Shown here: positions 47,868 through 61,060 of the stretch, piece by piece
Numbering within the stretch: the first letter of the stretch is position 1
Layout of the letters: every line of letters begins with the position of its first letter
Assembly: GCA_002104985.1 (NCBI GenBank)
Contig: MCGO01000035.1
Coordinates: forward strand, 186,001-250,000
Source of the DNA: Rhizoclosmatium globosum
Lineage: Eukaryota; Chytridiomycota; Chytridiomycetes; Chytridiales; Chytriomycetaceae
Direction: 5' to 3'
DNA length: 64,000 nucleotides
The notes under the pieces: model-generated
Seen by the model: the letters and a program-made list of their open reading frames with translations, nothing else
Databases searched by the model: none
What the model was told of the DNA's origin: nothing
Made by a program: the position numbers and the translations under genes

Positions 47868-48861
47868 TTATTTTTGTTCATAATATATTCGTCCGCAACT
47901 TATGAGAGCTTGTCTTGTCTTTGGTCGAAAATATAGTACAAGAGCTGTGTGTTGTATGAGAAAATATCTGATGGAGTAGGTAACTTACAAGGGGTAATTA
48001 TAACATCGGCAGCAAGAAAGAAGTTTGCAACCTGCATTCTGATTTTTGCAGCACGATCAACTGCCAGCAGTTTTTGGTCAGAATCCAGCAACGTGAAAAT
48101 GAACATTGGAGCATATGCGATAAATATACTCATTCCCATCACAAAAGAGGACCCAAGAACTTTTCGAGAATATATTGGAATCAATTCTGGCCTTCTAACC
48201 AAGCTTTGTTCCAGCAGTCTCTTGCTGACAAAATACGTTCCAGCATAGATGGCACACGTCATCAATATCAGAATACACCAGAATGTTATCAGAATCACTG
48301 GCTGGAGAATATCAAAGAACGTGGATATTTCTGTTTCGACTTCCAAGTTTGTCTTTGCGTCAGAATCACTTTTGAGACTCAGATAACCCATTATGAGGAG
48401 AATTGTAAATAGAAAGAATGTGAATCCCACTGCAATCATGCCATTCCTGCGTTCGACATCACTGGCTTTGGACACAATAAAGTAGCGCTCTACACCAAGG
48501 GCCAAATTGACAGCAAATATGAAGATCATGAATAAGGAATTAAGAACTTTGACGAATTCGATCTATGGAGTAATCTAACCATCAGCCTCACAACCTCACA
48601 CCTCCACAGTCCACTCACAGTAAACACAGGATGAAACAGGTTCATGAATCCGCGCAGGGAAGAGAATAACGACCATAGAAAGAATATGAAAACCAAGAAA
48701 CCTAGGAGCTTGTCCTGCATCTCTTTGTACACAACGTTTCTTGCTCGCAAACTTGTGATGACAACGACCAAGTTCAGCAGGCATCCCATGGTATAGATCG
48801 GCAAACAAACATAGCTATTGAAATGTGATACCTCCTCGACGAAGGGGGAGGTTGAGTTCAT
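47868..48861 (-). CDS. Seven-transmembrane receptor, rhodopsin-like (paralogue A)
   Basis: Probable plasma-membrane receptor. Starts MNSTSPF with an N-glycosylation sequon. TM1 follows VCLPIYTMGCLLNLVVVITS, and TM2 is LLGFLVFIFFLWSLFSS. An intron ends near 48560. TM3 gives FIFAVNLALGVERYFIVSKA with ERY at its inner end, in the place of E/DRY. TM4 is MIAVGFTFFLFTILLIMGYL, TM5 VILITFWCILILMTCAIYAG, and TM6 VMGMSIFIAYAPMFIFTLLD. TM7 is VANFFLAADVIITP spliced (GTAAGT...CACACAG) to SLVLYFRPKTRQALISC, resembling the NPxxY region as [ST]-P-x4-Y. Stop 47868-47870. Ligand unknown. It resembles the receptor at 58.4-59.7 kb throughout. Confidence 0.7.
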
Positions 48862-48948
48862 TGATCACGGCTTTCCGTTTTTGTAGCGGTTTCTTTGGGT
48901 GGCTCATCTCCACAATTTGAAAAAGCAGATACATTGATATTAAAATCA

Positions 48949-51900
48949 TTATTCATTCTGTCCCAGACCTTTAAGGAAGTCACCCATATCATCAAACGAT
49001 TCATACTGCTTCTCGTCCCAAAGCGCACCCATCGCTGCCACCGCCTCCTTCTGTGTCAGCTGCCTGTTAGGGTCAACAGACTCATTCGATTTATTGTCTC
49101 CGCCCAGAGAGAACAGATCCAAAATCTGGCTGGTTTCCATACTCTCAATACCAGCATTGTCTTGGTTAATGATAGATGATGCGATGTTCAGCTTAAACTT
49201 TTGCAGCCTAGTGACAAACTGTTAGTATGAAAGAACAAAAAAAGCGGGAATGGTATACGCACCCCATAATCTTTTCTTCAAGTGTGCCTCTAGTAATGAG
49301 ACGGTAAACGTTAACAACACGCTTTTGACCGATACGGTGAGCACGATCCATCGCTTGCAAGTCCTTCATGGGGTTCCAGTCGTGTTCCACAAAAATGACA
49401 GTATCTGCTCCAGTCAAATTGAGTCCAAGACCTCCAACAGCTGTTGTCAGTAGGAAAACATCAATCGATGGGTCAGCATTGAACTTTTGAACCATATCAT
49501 GACGTTTGGAAGAGTCTGTGGATCCATCCATTCGTAAATATGTGACAGATTTCATTTGGTTTTTGAAGAGCCCGTTTTCGATGAAGTCCAGCATCTCTTT
49601 TCGTTGACAGAAAACCAAAACACGATGTGCAGCAGTGATTGGTGCATTTTCATTCTTGGAGTCTTCTGATTCGGAACCAATCCACAATCTTGAAGAATTT
49701 GTCTGATATCATTAGATTAGGACGGGTCAAACAAAGCACACAAAGACAAAGCTTACTTCAAAGCTGAATTTTTGGTGACAATAGAGCATCATTAATGACT
49801 TTCCTTCCCTCTTCAAGTCGTCCATAATCTTTTCGAACTTAGGGTGGTTGGGTTTCAGCACCATTGACGGGTGATTACACAGCCGCTGCAAGTATTGTAA
49901 TGCTTGGAATACATGTGTTTCCCCCGTTTTACCTTGTCCACCACCTTCGCTAATTTTCGCTCCAGCTTTGACTTGACTGACAACACCAGAACCCTCAGAT
50001 TTTCCAAAGTCTTCATAGAGTTGTTTTTGAATCTCATTCAGTTCAACGTAAAAGTCTTGGATAATCTTGGGTGGCAAATCATCCAAAACATCTTCTTTCA
50101 TTCGTCGCATCAAGAACGGCAACACTTGTTTGTGTAATGCTTCTAACGCCAATGCACCTCGTTCTTGTTCGCGACTAGAACTCTTGGCATCACGAGATGC
50201 AAGAATAGGTTTTCCAAATTTAGCCTGGAACTGTGATTCCGTGCCCAAAAATCCAGGCATCAGGAAATCAAAGAGCGACCAGAGTTCTAAAACATTGTTT
50301 TGAACTGGCGTTCCTGATAGAATCAAACGGTTCATGCACTTAACCGTCTTGACTGCCTTTGTCAGCTTGGTCTTTGCACTCTTAATTACGTGACCTTCGT
50401 CAAGAATGCAATAATTGAAGTTGTAGGCTGCGAAGTCATCCACATCGTTTCGAAGAATCTCATATGAAGTGATGATGACGTCAAACTTGGGAATGAGCCC
50501 GCGTAACCTGAAAAACGTTAGTCTAAAAACAAAAAACAAACAAACGAACGCACCTCTTTCTCTCAGAGGGACCACCCACGTAAACTAATGGCTTCAACAC
50601 TTTGCCAGCATATTGCAGGATTTCTTGTTTCCAATGTCCGGCCAATGTTGACGGACACACAACCAATGAAGGAGTATGTGCGAATTCAGGTGATCCAGTT
50701 TCCGCAAACTTGGTTGCACGAATATGGTGGTCAGACGCCAGCATACAAATAGATTGAAGAGTCTTTCCGAGTCCCATATCTAAAACATTAATGTCAGTGA
50801 CATTAAAAAAGATTAACAACTACAAACCATCACAAAGGATTCCATGTAACCCATAACGATTCAAGAACGCAAGCCAACTGACACCATCTTTTTGATAAGG
50901 TCGCAGTTCCGCCTCAATTCCTTTTGGAACCTCAAAGCTTTCAACTTTTTCACTTCCTACCAGCTGCCCCATAAATTTGCGTTCCTCCTTCTTCAGCTTC
51001 ACCAACTCCGGATCCATTCCTTCAGGATCTGAAACACCGCTTTCCAAGGGAACCAATTTCACCAGGTGTGCAAACACGTTTGTACTCACAAATCGCACGC
51101 TTTCATCAGGATCTGACATGCGCCCAAGAACAGGAACAATCAAGAAGACAATATAAGGTAGCAAGCGTGATTCCTCGAGATTTGAAATAACAAGTGAAAT
51201 AGCTTCAATAGCTCCCTGTCTCCGAATCACAGATGTAGAGTCTCCAAGGAGAGGAACTACGTTTTCAACCATGCTCTTGAACGTCTGCGGTGTACATGTT
51301 TTCGCAAACGCGGCAATGCAAAGTCCAGCAGCATGACGAACTACCATCAACGGTGTTCTCAAAATACGACAGACCGGTCTCAGCAAGGTACAAAGCCTAT
51401 CATGGAGAGATGAGTCAACAGCTTGAACTACTGTCGCAAGCGTGACAAGTGAATCCACAACAGTTTGTGCAAATACTGGATCAGATTTGCACTTCAGCGC
51501 GGCAGGATCCAAATCAGTTGTAACAGCAGCTTCAACGCCAAATTCCAGAATTCCTTGTGAACAAATCTCCCACAACTTGGGTAACCGATCAAACACAGTC
51601 GCCCCAAACAACGAACATGTTTCCTGAAACGCGAATCGCGCACCCCGTCTCGCAACTTCGCTTTTGACCTTATTCAACACCCCCAAATCCGCAATAACCC
51701 CTGCTGCAGATTCCACAGCCGCAAGGGCCTCGTTATTCAGCTCCTTGCCCTTCTTGCCCTCTCGGCTCTTCACTTCAACAGCTTCTTCCTTCTCTGAAAT
51801 CGTCATCATCAAGATCCCAACTTCTCCAGGAACGCTGAAGCAATTTCCCCATTCAGCTTCATTACACAGATGTACACCCAAATTTTTGACAACCTTATCC

Positions 51901-54900
51901 AATACACCACCTGTTTTACCTCCTCGTGAACTCAAGTCTAATAACCCAGCGACTCCTTTCGCGCTTCGAGATTGAATTAGTTCACTTGATTCTGTTTTGA
52001 TACTTCCCATGAGAGAACGAACGATGGGGTTGAGTTTTGGAGGGAGTGTTGCGAGATGAACAATCGCGCAAGAGGCGCTGGCTGTTGTCATGGTTTCCTG
52101 ACGAATTGTTTCGTGGGCATATGTTTCGAGGGCGTGACTGATGCGCGATTGTCGGTCAAGTAAATATGCCGTTGGATCTCCTCTTCCTGGTTGGAGGTTT
52201 TGTTGAACCACTGCAAACAGTTGTGGAACGACTTCGGCCAAAAACCGTTCCGCGACTTTCGGTGTGAATGTGAGACCAAATGGGTTGGTAGGATCCGATG
52301 CTGAAGGATCTGAAAAAGGTAGTGGTGGAAGGGCAGGGCATCCTGTTGCCTTCACTTCTGCAAACGCGTTGATTAACGCTTGACACTCCATTCGAACGCG
52401 TCCCAAATGTGGAACAAGCTCGTTAAACATAATTTGTGCTCCCGAGTCAGCAGCCACAAGTCCCGCCATCATACTATCCCAAGCCCCCTTCAACAAAGGA
52501 ACAGCTTCAACAACACCAGTTCCACCCGCGAGATACCAAGCCAAGGCGACTTCTTCTACAACATATGGACGAAGCATCGATGTCCGGCACTCCCACTCCC
52601 CAAATATCCAAAGAAAAGCCTTTGGACAACATCTACTCCCTCACCACCTGCCTTCAACACTTGATGCACAAGACGCCCAAGTGCAGTAGCAGCCGCCAAC
52701 CGACCTCTCAACACATCTTCTTCATTAACAACGTGTAAATCTTGCTGAACCATAGCCCGATCCTGAATCGCCACATTCAATCCCCCAGCATCAGCACCAC
52801 TTGCCGCCCCACTATTCCCTCCACCAGCCTTCTTCTTCCCAGTTCCTTTCCCAACAACAACCGTCGCGTAATTGAAAAACAGCCCCAAATCAAGTGGAAC
52901 CCCAACCGGCGTCATCAACAACGAAAACCACCCCTCCAAACACCCAGAAACCTGTTGCCCCCTCCCAACTCTCCCCAAAAACTCCACAACCCGCGTCCAA
53001 ACCTCCAAACTCGCCGTCAAAACAGCCTCCCGCTCTTCAAGCACAAAGTTCTGGAACAACAGGCGTAACAGCTCGTTGCTAATCCACGCTCCATCTCCCC
53101 CAATGTCCAACAAGCTCCGCACAGTTTTAAGCACCGCGCTACGAACACTCACAATCGCGTGTCGAAAGAAGGGATATAGCCGTGGAACGTATACGGAAAG
53201 AGTCGTTGCGTCTCTCGCGTGCATTTCGGCGCGGATTTCGGGTTTCGTGAGGAGGGAGGAGAGGAGGTCCATGATGGAGGATGTTGCGGCTGTGAGGTCG
53301 TCGAGGTCTTGGAGTGTGTCCCAGAGGGTTGTAACAATTTGGGAGTATACTTTTGAAGGTGGGAGGAGGGTTGGGAGGAGGTCGGCGATAGGGAGGAGGG
53401 TTGAGGAAGATACGGAGCGGACGTCATCGTCGTGGTCTTTGAGACTAGTTATTGAATACAGTAGGTTAATAACATTATAATTTTAGGAAGATGATCTGTA
53501 CCCGTTGAGAATCGCAAGGAATGCACCAGTATCTGATAGTCCGCTTCCAGAGTATGGAACAAGGACATCTTTGACCAAATCACGTTTCACAGCCATCCAG
53601 TACTTGAGTCCAATCAAAGCAGCATGCCGCATTTCCCATCCACCATTATCATTCGGCGGCAGTGCAGCAGCAGCAGTCTTATTGGAGGACGAAGTAGAAC
53701 CAGGAAGCATCAAGCCCATAGAAGCCTTCACAAACTCAGGCCCACGAATCAACTTCAACAATCCATTTTCCAAAACTTGAAAACAAATATTCCGATCAGA
53801 TAGTTGCATCAACACACCAAGGACACGTGCACACGTTTCACGAACAGGGACAACGACATGGTCTCCAACGAAATCCGCAAATCGGTCAAGAGCAAGAACA
53901 CAGAGAATACGGATCGAAACATCTTCAAGCCACGCATTGTGTCGTTTCATATTTGTTGCACGGTCCACGCCAGCACTTTTCCAGCCCCAGATCCATGAAC
54001 TTTCAGGATTTCCATGAGACCGAGTGCAGCGCCGTGTCTGATTTCCCAGCGATGATGGAAAAGATCGATACAAAGTTGTTCGCAGAGACCTTCGAAAGGC
54101 CATTCGTCTGAGGAAGGGAGGATTCCGAGAGCAATAGCTTGGTCTTCTTTTGTCTTGTGCTCGATTGTGACAGTAGTGCCATCAGAACTTGAAGGTTGTT
54201 CAGTTTTGACTTTTTTGGCGGCAGGGCCGAGGTCTGAGGCTGTGACTCTATATATCAAGTTGGTTTAGCATTCGTTGAATAAGACCAAGAACTTCCTGCT
54301 CCATCATTTCGTAAAATCTCGCCAATTTATCAAATTAAATTCCAGAATACTCACTTGTCTTTCGCGCCTGAACTCTTTTTCGCCTCTAGTTTCTGTTTTC
54401 GCTTCAACGCATTTCGTTCACGCGCACTAAGGCCTTCCATAGATTTTTCGTCTCTTATTTGGAGAATTAGTTGTGTGCCATGGGAGAGAAAGCTGTTAAG
54501 AGACATACGCCGCCGAGGATGAAGATCCAATGTCAGTGAGAGCTTTCGGCAGGGCGCCCTGCGGCTGATTTGATTGAGGAGTAGAAGCCGAGTTTGTAAA
54601 GTCGTTATCGTTCACGAGGTCGACTGTTTTTAGCGTTGAAGGTTCAGAGGCGAAAGAGACGAGAATTAACGCACAACGCACCATCGACCACCTGCAATTC
54701 GATTCCGAGTCTCAGTTTTACGAGTTTCTTTTGTTTTTCGATTCTGTCCTTTCCGTCCTTCGCATCGGCCACGTTGTCGAGATCGAATTCGGAGCCACCG
54801 GACGCGACGAGGGGCTTTGCGCGGGCGACGGTCGTTGCGATGTCGAACGAGGCGAAGGAGAGGTGGTTTGCGTCTGATTGTGGTGGTTGTTGTGGTTGTG

Positions 54901-55242
54901 GTTCGGTGGTTGTTGTGGTTGTTGTTGACGAAGACGAAGACAAAGAAGAAACAGGCTCCCAGGCCCCAACTTCAACTGCGATTGCTCCAATTGCGAGTGC
55001 TGCGGCAGTGCGTGTCTCCCACGACTTGGATCGAAGGTGCACGAGAACCTGGGGCGAGGTAAGTAAGCGATGTACGCCCATCACTCGAAACACTCATGCA
55101 AACTCACCCGTGCAAGGAGCCCGTACAGCTCAGACGGGTACGCTCGCTGCACTTCTCCAATCTGCTGCGCCGCTGTCTGTCGCACAATGCTCGTCGATCC
55201 TGTGTCGAGAAGGAGCACAAGCCGGTCTAAACGCGTTGACAT
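48949..55242 (-). CDS. MOT1: TBP-associated Snf2-family ATPase Mot1/BTAF1
   Basis: Removes TATA-binding protein from DNA. The start MSTRLDRLVLLLDTGSTSIV continues QQIGEVQRAYPSELYGLLAR, spliced to VLVHLRSKSWETRTAAALAI, the conserved first HEAT repeat. A very long HEAT-repeat region includes one 585-codon exon (50820-52577). The ATPase has ELRPYQKDGVSWLAFLNRYG, DMGLGKTLQSICMLASDH (Walker A), SLVVCPSTLAGHWKQEILQY, ILDEGHVIKSAKTKL (DEGH box), LILSGTPVQNNVLELWSLFD, PFLMRRMKEDVLDDLPPKII, FLLTTAVGGLGLNLTGADTV and AMDRAHRIGQKRVVNVYRLI. The C-terminus ends DFLKGLGQNE, stop 48949-48951. The total is close to the roughly 1,850 residues of known Mot1 proteins. Confidence 0.95.
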
Positions 55243-55301
55243 TTGCAAAACTCTCCTTTTCTCTCCCTTTCTCTTTCTTTCTTTCTTTATTCATCACTAA
55301 A

Positions 55302-58282
55302 CTATTGTGTCTGCTTCTTGGCTGCAATTGCTGCCTTCTTTTGTTCTCGCAATAGAGCAAGCTGCTCTCGCTTTCGCTGCTTCTCAGCTTCTCGGTCTGC
55401 CAAACTGGCTCCTGATGCGGCTCCTGATCCAGTACCCATTCCTCCAAATGAACTGACTCCACTGCTTGATCCTGGTCCTCCCATTGCTCCAAATGATGTC
55501 ATGGGCGATGTTGCCCGAATGGATGTTGCCGACGATTGTGCATCCCAATCATCATCCCATCCTGCTCCTTTTGCTGGTGATGGCGCTCTTGCTTGAACAG
55601 TCGCTACTTTTGGCTATTGAAATTTTAGCTACTGTTGTGACTTAAACATATTTTGATTGCTGACTCACCTTTTGCTCCCAATCATCATTCCAGTCCTCCA
55701 CATTTACTGCTGCGGCTGCTAATTTAGGTTTCAACGACATACCCCCACCACCCAACTTCATCCCTCCAGCTCCAGAGCTTTGACCAACACTTCCAAACGA
55801 ACTCACACCGCCACCATTACTCTGCCCAACACTACCGAACGAGCTCACATTTGGATTCACACTTCCAAATCCTCCACTTCCTCCAACCCCACCTCCACTC
55901 ACACCCACATTCGAAGAATTCGACTGCATAGAAGGAACACTAACCCCACTCCCACTTCTCCGAACCTCCTCTCCACTCCGTCTCCCCGCATCCCCACTCA
56001 CTCTAACCCCACTAACCCCCGTCGGACTCACAACAGCCGCAGTCCCACTCGCAGCCTTCGCAATCGCACCACCAAGCGCACCAACAGCCCACCCCGCCCA
56101 TCCATCCTGTGCACCCCCACTCGACCCACTACTCCCAACAGCACCAGTCCCACCCCCATTCACACCCACAGTAACTTCAGCAGTCTCTCCCATCCCATCA
56201 CTCACACCCTTCAACCTCCCCAAAAACATGTCCAAGTTCTTGAACGCCTGCGTGCGGATATGTCGCTCTGGATCCAACAACAACGCGCTGTTTGCAGGTA
56301 TCACTTTCGTTGCGATTTCTTGTGGGCTGTAGTATTCGACTGTGGCGGAGAAGGCGAGGAGGCCCGCGTTTCGGGTGGGTGGGAAGGTGTCGTGAAGGGC
56401 GCGGGAGAAGGCGGGGATGAGGACTTTTTTGCGCGTGGAGTCTGTTAGTGTTGGGGCGAGTTTTCCGAGACAGATTGTTGTGTTCTGTTGTTTTGTGTCG
56501 TGTTTTTATAGTGAGATGTCGAAAGAGGTGTCATCATCGTGTAAAAGGACTACATACCGCTCGGATTCCTGGCTCTTCGTCACCTTGCAGCTTAGCGAGG
56601 AATCGTAGAAGGTCGTTGTTGACAATACGTTCATTGAGCTTGTACATGTCAATGAGTATTGACTCAGAAAACCAAAATGACTCACTTTAGGACTGATCAA
56701 CAAGACGCTTCTTAAACTACACTCTCGCACAACTGCATTGGTGTCACTGAATCCAGTCGACTAAAAAACGAATAATTAGTACTGTAAGATCTAATACAAT
56801 ATCAAATTACTCACCAGATGCGGGAAAATCTTGTCATTCAACACACGGGGATTTAATTTATCAATAAATCCACCCAAGTTCTCACAAAGACTGACTCGAA
56901 TCGCACGGTCAGGCAAAGCAAACATTTTTACAAGAATTGGAACGAGGAGAGTGTCAAATTCAGCTTGGTCCAGTTTGTTTCCAATTTTGAGAATTGGAGT
57001 CAGAGCCTTTGAGCCCGCGCCACCAAATTCAAGGGCTTTGATGAGTTCGGGCTGTTTGTTATATTTGATTAAATGAGGCATACTTTAGGAATATACACGT
57101 ACGAGAATCTTGTGTTTGCAAAAGTCAGCGGGAAACGTTTCGAGCGAATTGTTCAATTTGCTAAGAGTCACAATGATGAGCACAAGGGTCAACATTAAAC
57201 ATTCTCTTACTTCAAAAACTGATCCTTCTCATGCGAATCCTTGATACTGAATTCCTCCAACGCCGAACAAACTCCAATGAATTCGTTGACAAAGTATCCA
57301 GACACTTTTGATCGTTCCAAAACAGTTGCAACATCATGCCTCGCTTTTGGATTGGAAGTCAACAAGTGTTTATAATGAGGTAAGAGTGATTTCGGGATTT
57401 TCGCAACATTCGTGAGTACATCGCGAGATGGAAGAATGGTGTTGTTGAAAACTTCGTACAAAAGACATCCGAAGCCCCATGAATCGATGCAGTGTACGGG
57501 GTTGCTGTTAAGATCCATGCATTTAGCACATATCGAATGGAGTTGAAAACGGTCTTACTCCAAAACTCCAGACCATACGCCATTCCCACATTCTGGTGGA
57601 GAATATTTATACGAATCAGGCATTCTCGATCCCCAATCGACGAGAATTGGCTGTACATCCTTCAAGTTGCTCGCAACATCTAGTCCTCCAAGTCTCCATT
57701 CCCCACTCTTGGTGATATAAATGGAAGTGATGCGAATGAATCCATGTGTCATTTGAACATCAGAGTTGAGGAATTTGACAGCGCTCTATATTTAGTATGA
57801 GGTTTAAGTGTTTTATCGTAGAGTGTCAAGGGAGCGAACATACAGCAATCTTGTATAATCCCAAAGCCAGAAAGTTCTGATCATCTGCCAGTGATGGATC
57901 TTTACCCAAAGCAAGAGTGAGGGGAGTCACAGGCTCAGTTCCAATGATGACTTGGTTATCATTCTACAACCAGACTGAATGAGCACAAAACCCAAGAACC
58001 TGTCAAAACAGCAACACACCTCCGCCCCGTCCATAAAAGCGACAATTCCAGGGTGTCGCAGTGTTTTGAATCGTTTGAGGGCGTTCTTAGCAAGGGCCAT
58101 GCGCTCCTTGTTCCCTGGTTTCGCAGCGTCAAAACAAAGACGGAGGCATCGATGTTGTTTCCAGTGGCAATGTCCCGCTTTGTGGCTTTGTATTGTTGCC
58201 AGCCAGTCGACGTGATTTCACCAACTGCCTCGCCAAGGGTGAAGGGGTGGGCCGGTGCTGCACTGCCGAAAAGTGAGAACAT
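55302..58282 (-). CDS. SCYL1: SCY1-like pseudokinase with HEAT repeats
   Basis: SCYL1/Cex1 proteins act in Golgi-ER traffic and tRNA export. Starts [20 protein letters not shown]. The kinase-like part has [20 protein letters not shown], then [20 protein letters not shown] plus [54 protein letters not shown] plus GGLDV in place of DFG, and YSPPECGNG. The usual catalytic residues are missing, as expected. HEAT repeats follow, including [20 protein letters not shown] and [21 protein letters not shown] Gly/Ser-rich low-complexity segment with repeated SFGSVGQS comes next, and the end is a basic coil, [20 protein letters not shown]. One base is missing near 58132 (GTTTTG for GTTTTTG). Stop 55302-55304. 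Confidence 0.9.
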
Positions 58283-58352
58283 CCTTTCTTTTCCCAGTTC
58301 TTTTCCGTCGTACTTTATTTATTTACTTTATTTTTACTTTATACCACTGGAA

Positions 58353-59670
58353 TCATACTCCTTCTTCGCTACAGGATTGCCTCCTTTGTAACACCGAGAA
58401 CATGGTCTTTCGTAGGTTGGGCATGAAGTAAAGCACTGTTTGAAATATCATCAGACACAGTTTCCTTCGCATCACACCAACAATCACACATACCTAATGC
58501 GGGACTTACGATAACATCCAAGCATACCATTAAATTTGAAAAGAGCAACGCGGCAGTCATATCCCCATTACTTTTGTTCAGAGCGACCAGGGTGACCATG
58601 AAAATAGGGAGATAACAGATTACAAGACTCGCCGACCTATAGAAACTCCACTCAGCAATCTTCCACGAAGTTTTAGCCCGAAACACTCACATTATGAGGC
58701 ACGACCACAATATCTTCCTTTCCAATTTCGCCCGAATCAATTCAACGTCGAACTTGCCATTCCATCGATTCGCAAGACTTTTCCGAATCTTTCTCGTTGA
58801 GGCAAAGAACGTTGCCGCATAGATTCCACACGTTGCCGTCATAATTGAAAAGAGTATTGCGACCATTGAGGCCGGCGACACAACCGTGAACCATGAATAG
58901 AGCACTCGAGGTCCAACGTTACGTGGCGCGTAAAAGAAATCAACGACAAGACTTATACAGAGCAGCAACCATGTGAAAATTGCGGCACCAATGGATGTTT
59001 TGTTTTCTTCAGGGGATGTTTCAGCAATTGTAAAGTATCGCTCCATAGAAATCAAGAGGTTTATCTGTGATTATGCGGGATAAGTTGCCCCCATAAACAT
59101 TCAATTCAAAGTTCAACGCACCCCAAAGATAAGCATCAGGAACATAGAAGTATAGAATTGCACGATATTCTCTGGAAACAGATTCGAATTCGAAAGTTCA
59201 ACTAGCGGCCTGATGGTCGAGAGGAGGCACCAGACAGCAAAGACAATCGTAAGGTAAATGAGCAGTCGGTCCAGTCGAGTGATGATAGTCCGCTTCCACG
59301 ATATCGCTGCAGCAAGAATAATGGCTCCGTTGATGATGATCCCAAAGGCATAGATGGGCAAGCATCTAAATAGGAGGAGTTGATTGGTCCAGCGTTTCAG
59401 AATGGGGAAAGCCAGATCACATTCACTCACACGTCATAGTTGAAGATGTGTATCAGATTCGAGTCGGTTATATTCTGCAAAAACAAGACATGTCAATGTA
59501 AATGGGTCTCAGTATGTGGTTTGACATACAGCAAAGATCATGGCAGATGGCATAGTGGAGTTTAACGTCGGCTGCGTTGACTGCGGATCCGGAGCGTCCC
59601 AAAGCCATCCTAATGATCCCTCCGGATTTGAAGTGTTGAACGGGGATGGCGCTGTTGTTGCTATTGACAT
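58353..59670 (-). CDS. Seven-transmembrane receptor, rhodopsin-like (paralogue B)
   Basis: Starts MSIATTAPSPFNTSNPEGSL; the N-terminus has sequons NTS, NST and NIT. It is spliced to NITDSNLIHIFNYDV and then CLPIYAFGIIINGAIILAAA, the same VCLPIY junction as paralogue A. TM2 is LLIYLTIVFAVWCLLSTIRP, TM3 FYTSMFLMLIFG joined to ISMERYFTIAE with MERY, TM4 IFTWLLLCISLVVDFFY, TM5 VAILFSIMTATCGIYAATFF, TM6 LVICYLPIFMVTLVALNKSN. TM7 is LMVCLDVIVSPAL spliced (GTATGT...AACAG) to VLYFMPNLRKTMFSVLQRR, stop 58353-58355. DV-I-[IV]-[ST]-P-x-LVLYF is shared with paralogue A. Ligand unknown. Confidence 0.7.
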
Positions 59671-59915
59671 TATGATTTGTTGTTTTCTTTCGGTCCTTCC
59701 ACCTTCCACACAGCCTTTTAGTCTCAATTTAAAGTCGTTTTCAAAGATTTCAAATAACAAGCGTGCAGCTCATTTTTCGCAGGCATGTTCAAAGTGGCTC
59801 AAAGTGGGAGGTATCCAGATTCGAAGTAACGACCAAGTTTAAACGAAACTCAACTGCTTATTAGCTTAAATCGAACATTAGACTAATAGCATTTATTAGA
59901 AGTTGTGAAAAGGAT

Positions 59916-61019
59916 TTATGCTGGACTCTCTTTCCAAATGAAAAACGTGCCAGATGCGGCTCCCCACGAACCAACAATCCCGAATTCGTTCAAGACTCCC
60001 TCGAGTGGCCAACTGAGTTGAAGTCCTGTCAAATATGTCTTGCGCATATATACATCACGCGTTGCGGGTAAGACTCGGCCAGTTATTTCAAAATCTTCAA
60101 AGTCATCAACTCCAAAACCTGCAAAGCTTATCACAGAAGGCAATCGTCTGGAGGTTGCGAGTGCGGTTTTGGATGTCTCTGTTAAGTCCAAGAAAATGTT
60201 CCTCATGGGGCCATCACATCGTCGAAAAGATGGATCATCGATAACAGCTTTAAGATCAATATCTAATCGATAGTCAGCATAGAATCCGGTCCAACAACCC
60301 GAAATTATTGACAACCAGAATTCCACGTCGCGTGACTGCAACTGCCACTCGTTCAAGCTTATTAAGCGAAAATCAAAAATGTGATGGATCGATAGGTTGT
60401 GTTGCGCCAAGGGAAGTCTCAGGAACAACGTGAGTTGAAGGAATTCCTTTTTTACCTTTGATAAACTACCATCCATCTTTGGTAAAACCTCGTAATCATT
60501 GTGGAGAAACCCTTCAACACGAATGATATTTGTAATGCACTCAGTCATAAACGCGTCGGATGCAAGTGCATTCTTGAAAGCCTCATTAGCAACGGCTGCA
60601 TGCATCAAGACAGAGAGCAGCCAATCAAGCCGTTCAGATATCCCAGTGAATAATTCTTCCAGAGTTGTTTTTTGTAACATGCGCCAAGCAGCGTTGACAA
60701 TGTGTTTGCTGTTCTTTCCCTTGTTTTCTTCGACAAGTGCAAAGACTTCTCCAATGTCGCCTTCCAGAATCCGCCGCCACTTTTCCACTACATCCGCCCT
60801 AATATCAAGCCTTGCTTGTGTTCTTGTGCTGTCAAAGTCAAATGCCGCACTCTTCAACTGCCGCCAAAGAGCAGTGTTGCAAACAAGCAATTGCAGGATC
60901 CACACACACGTTCCACTCAGTCGTACTAAAGCCCGCATTCCTTCAAATGTTCCATCAGCGAACTGCTGTCCTATGCATGTCACGATTTCGGTCGGAAGGT
61001 GGTGAAACTGGATGGGCAT
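59916..61019 (-). CDS. F-box protein, substrate unknown
   Basis: A single ORF without introns from the ATG at 61019, 367 residues. The N-terminus MPIQFHHLPTEIVTCIGQQF, RALVRLSGTCVWILQLLVCN and TALWRQL fits an F-box (LPxEI ... L ... LWR). The rest contains RADVVEKWRRILEGDIGEVF, LDWLLSVLMHAAVANEAFKN and, near the end, FAGFGVDDFEDFEITGRVLP plus GLQLSWPLEGVLNEFGIVGS. I do not recognise the C-terminal domain. It ends FFIWKESPA, stop 59916-59918. No frame correction is needed. Confidence 0.65.
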   Translation of the reverse strand: MPIQFHHLPTEIVTCIGQQFADGTFEGMRALVRLSGTCVWILQLLVCNTALWRQLKSAAFDFDSTRTQARLDIRADVVEKWRRILEGDIGEVFALVEENKGKNSKHIVNAAWRMLQKTTLEELFTGISERLDWLLSVLMHAAVANEAFKNALASDAFMTECITNIIRVEGFLHNDYEVLPKMDGSLSKVKKEFLQLTLFLRLPLAQHNLSIHHIFDFRLISLNEWQLQSRDVEFWLSIISGCWTGFYADYRLDIDLKAVIDDPSFRRCDGPMRNIFLDLTETSKTALATSRRLPSVISFAGFGVDDFEDFEITGRVLPATRDVYMRKTYLTGLQLSWPLEGVLNEFGIVGSWGAASGTFFIWKESPA

Positions 61020-61060
61020 TCTTTTTTCTGACTTTGAAAATCTCGTTGAAGGAACGAACA
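61020..61060. promoter_or_regulatory. 41-base gap between divergent start codons
   Basis: The F-box ATG (61019, minus) and the cyclic-nucleotide-domain ATG (61061, plus) are 41 bases apart. Each promoter must therefore lie within the leader or coding part of the other gene. Confidence 0.55.

Noticed and set aside
55780..56448. 222-codon + strand ORF
   Set aside because: It is the antisense of the Gly/Ser-rich low-complexity part of SCYL1; the product is Thr/Pro/Arg/His-rich with no domain.
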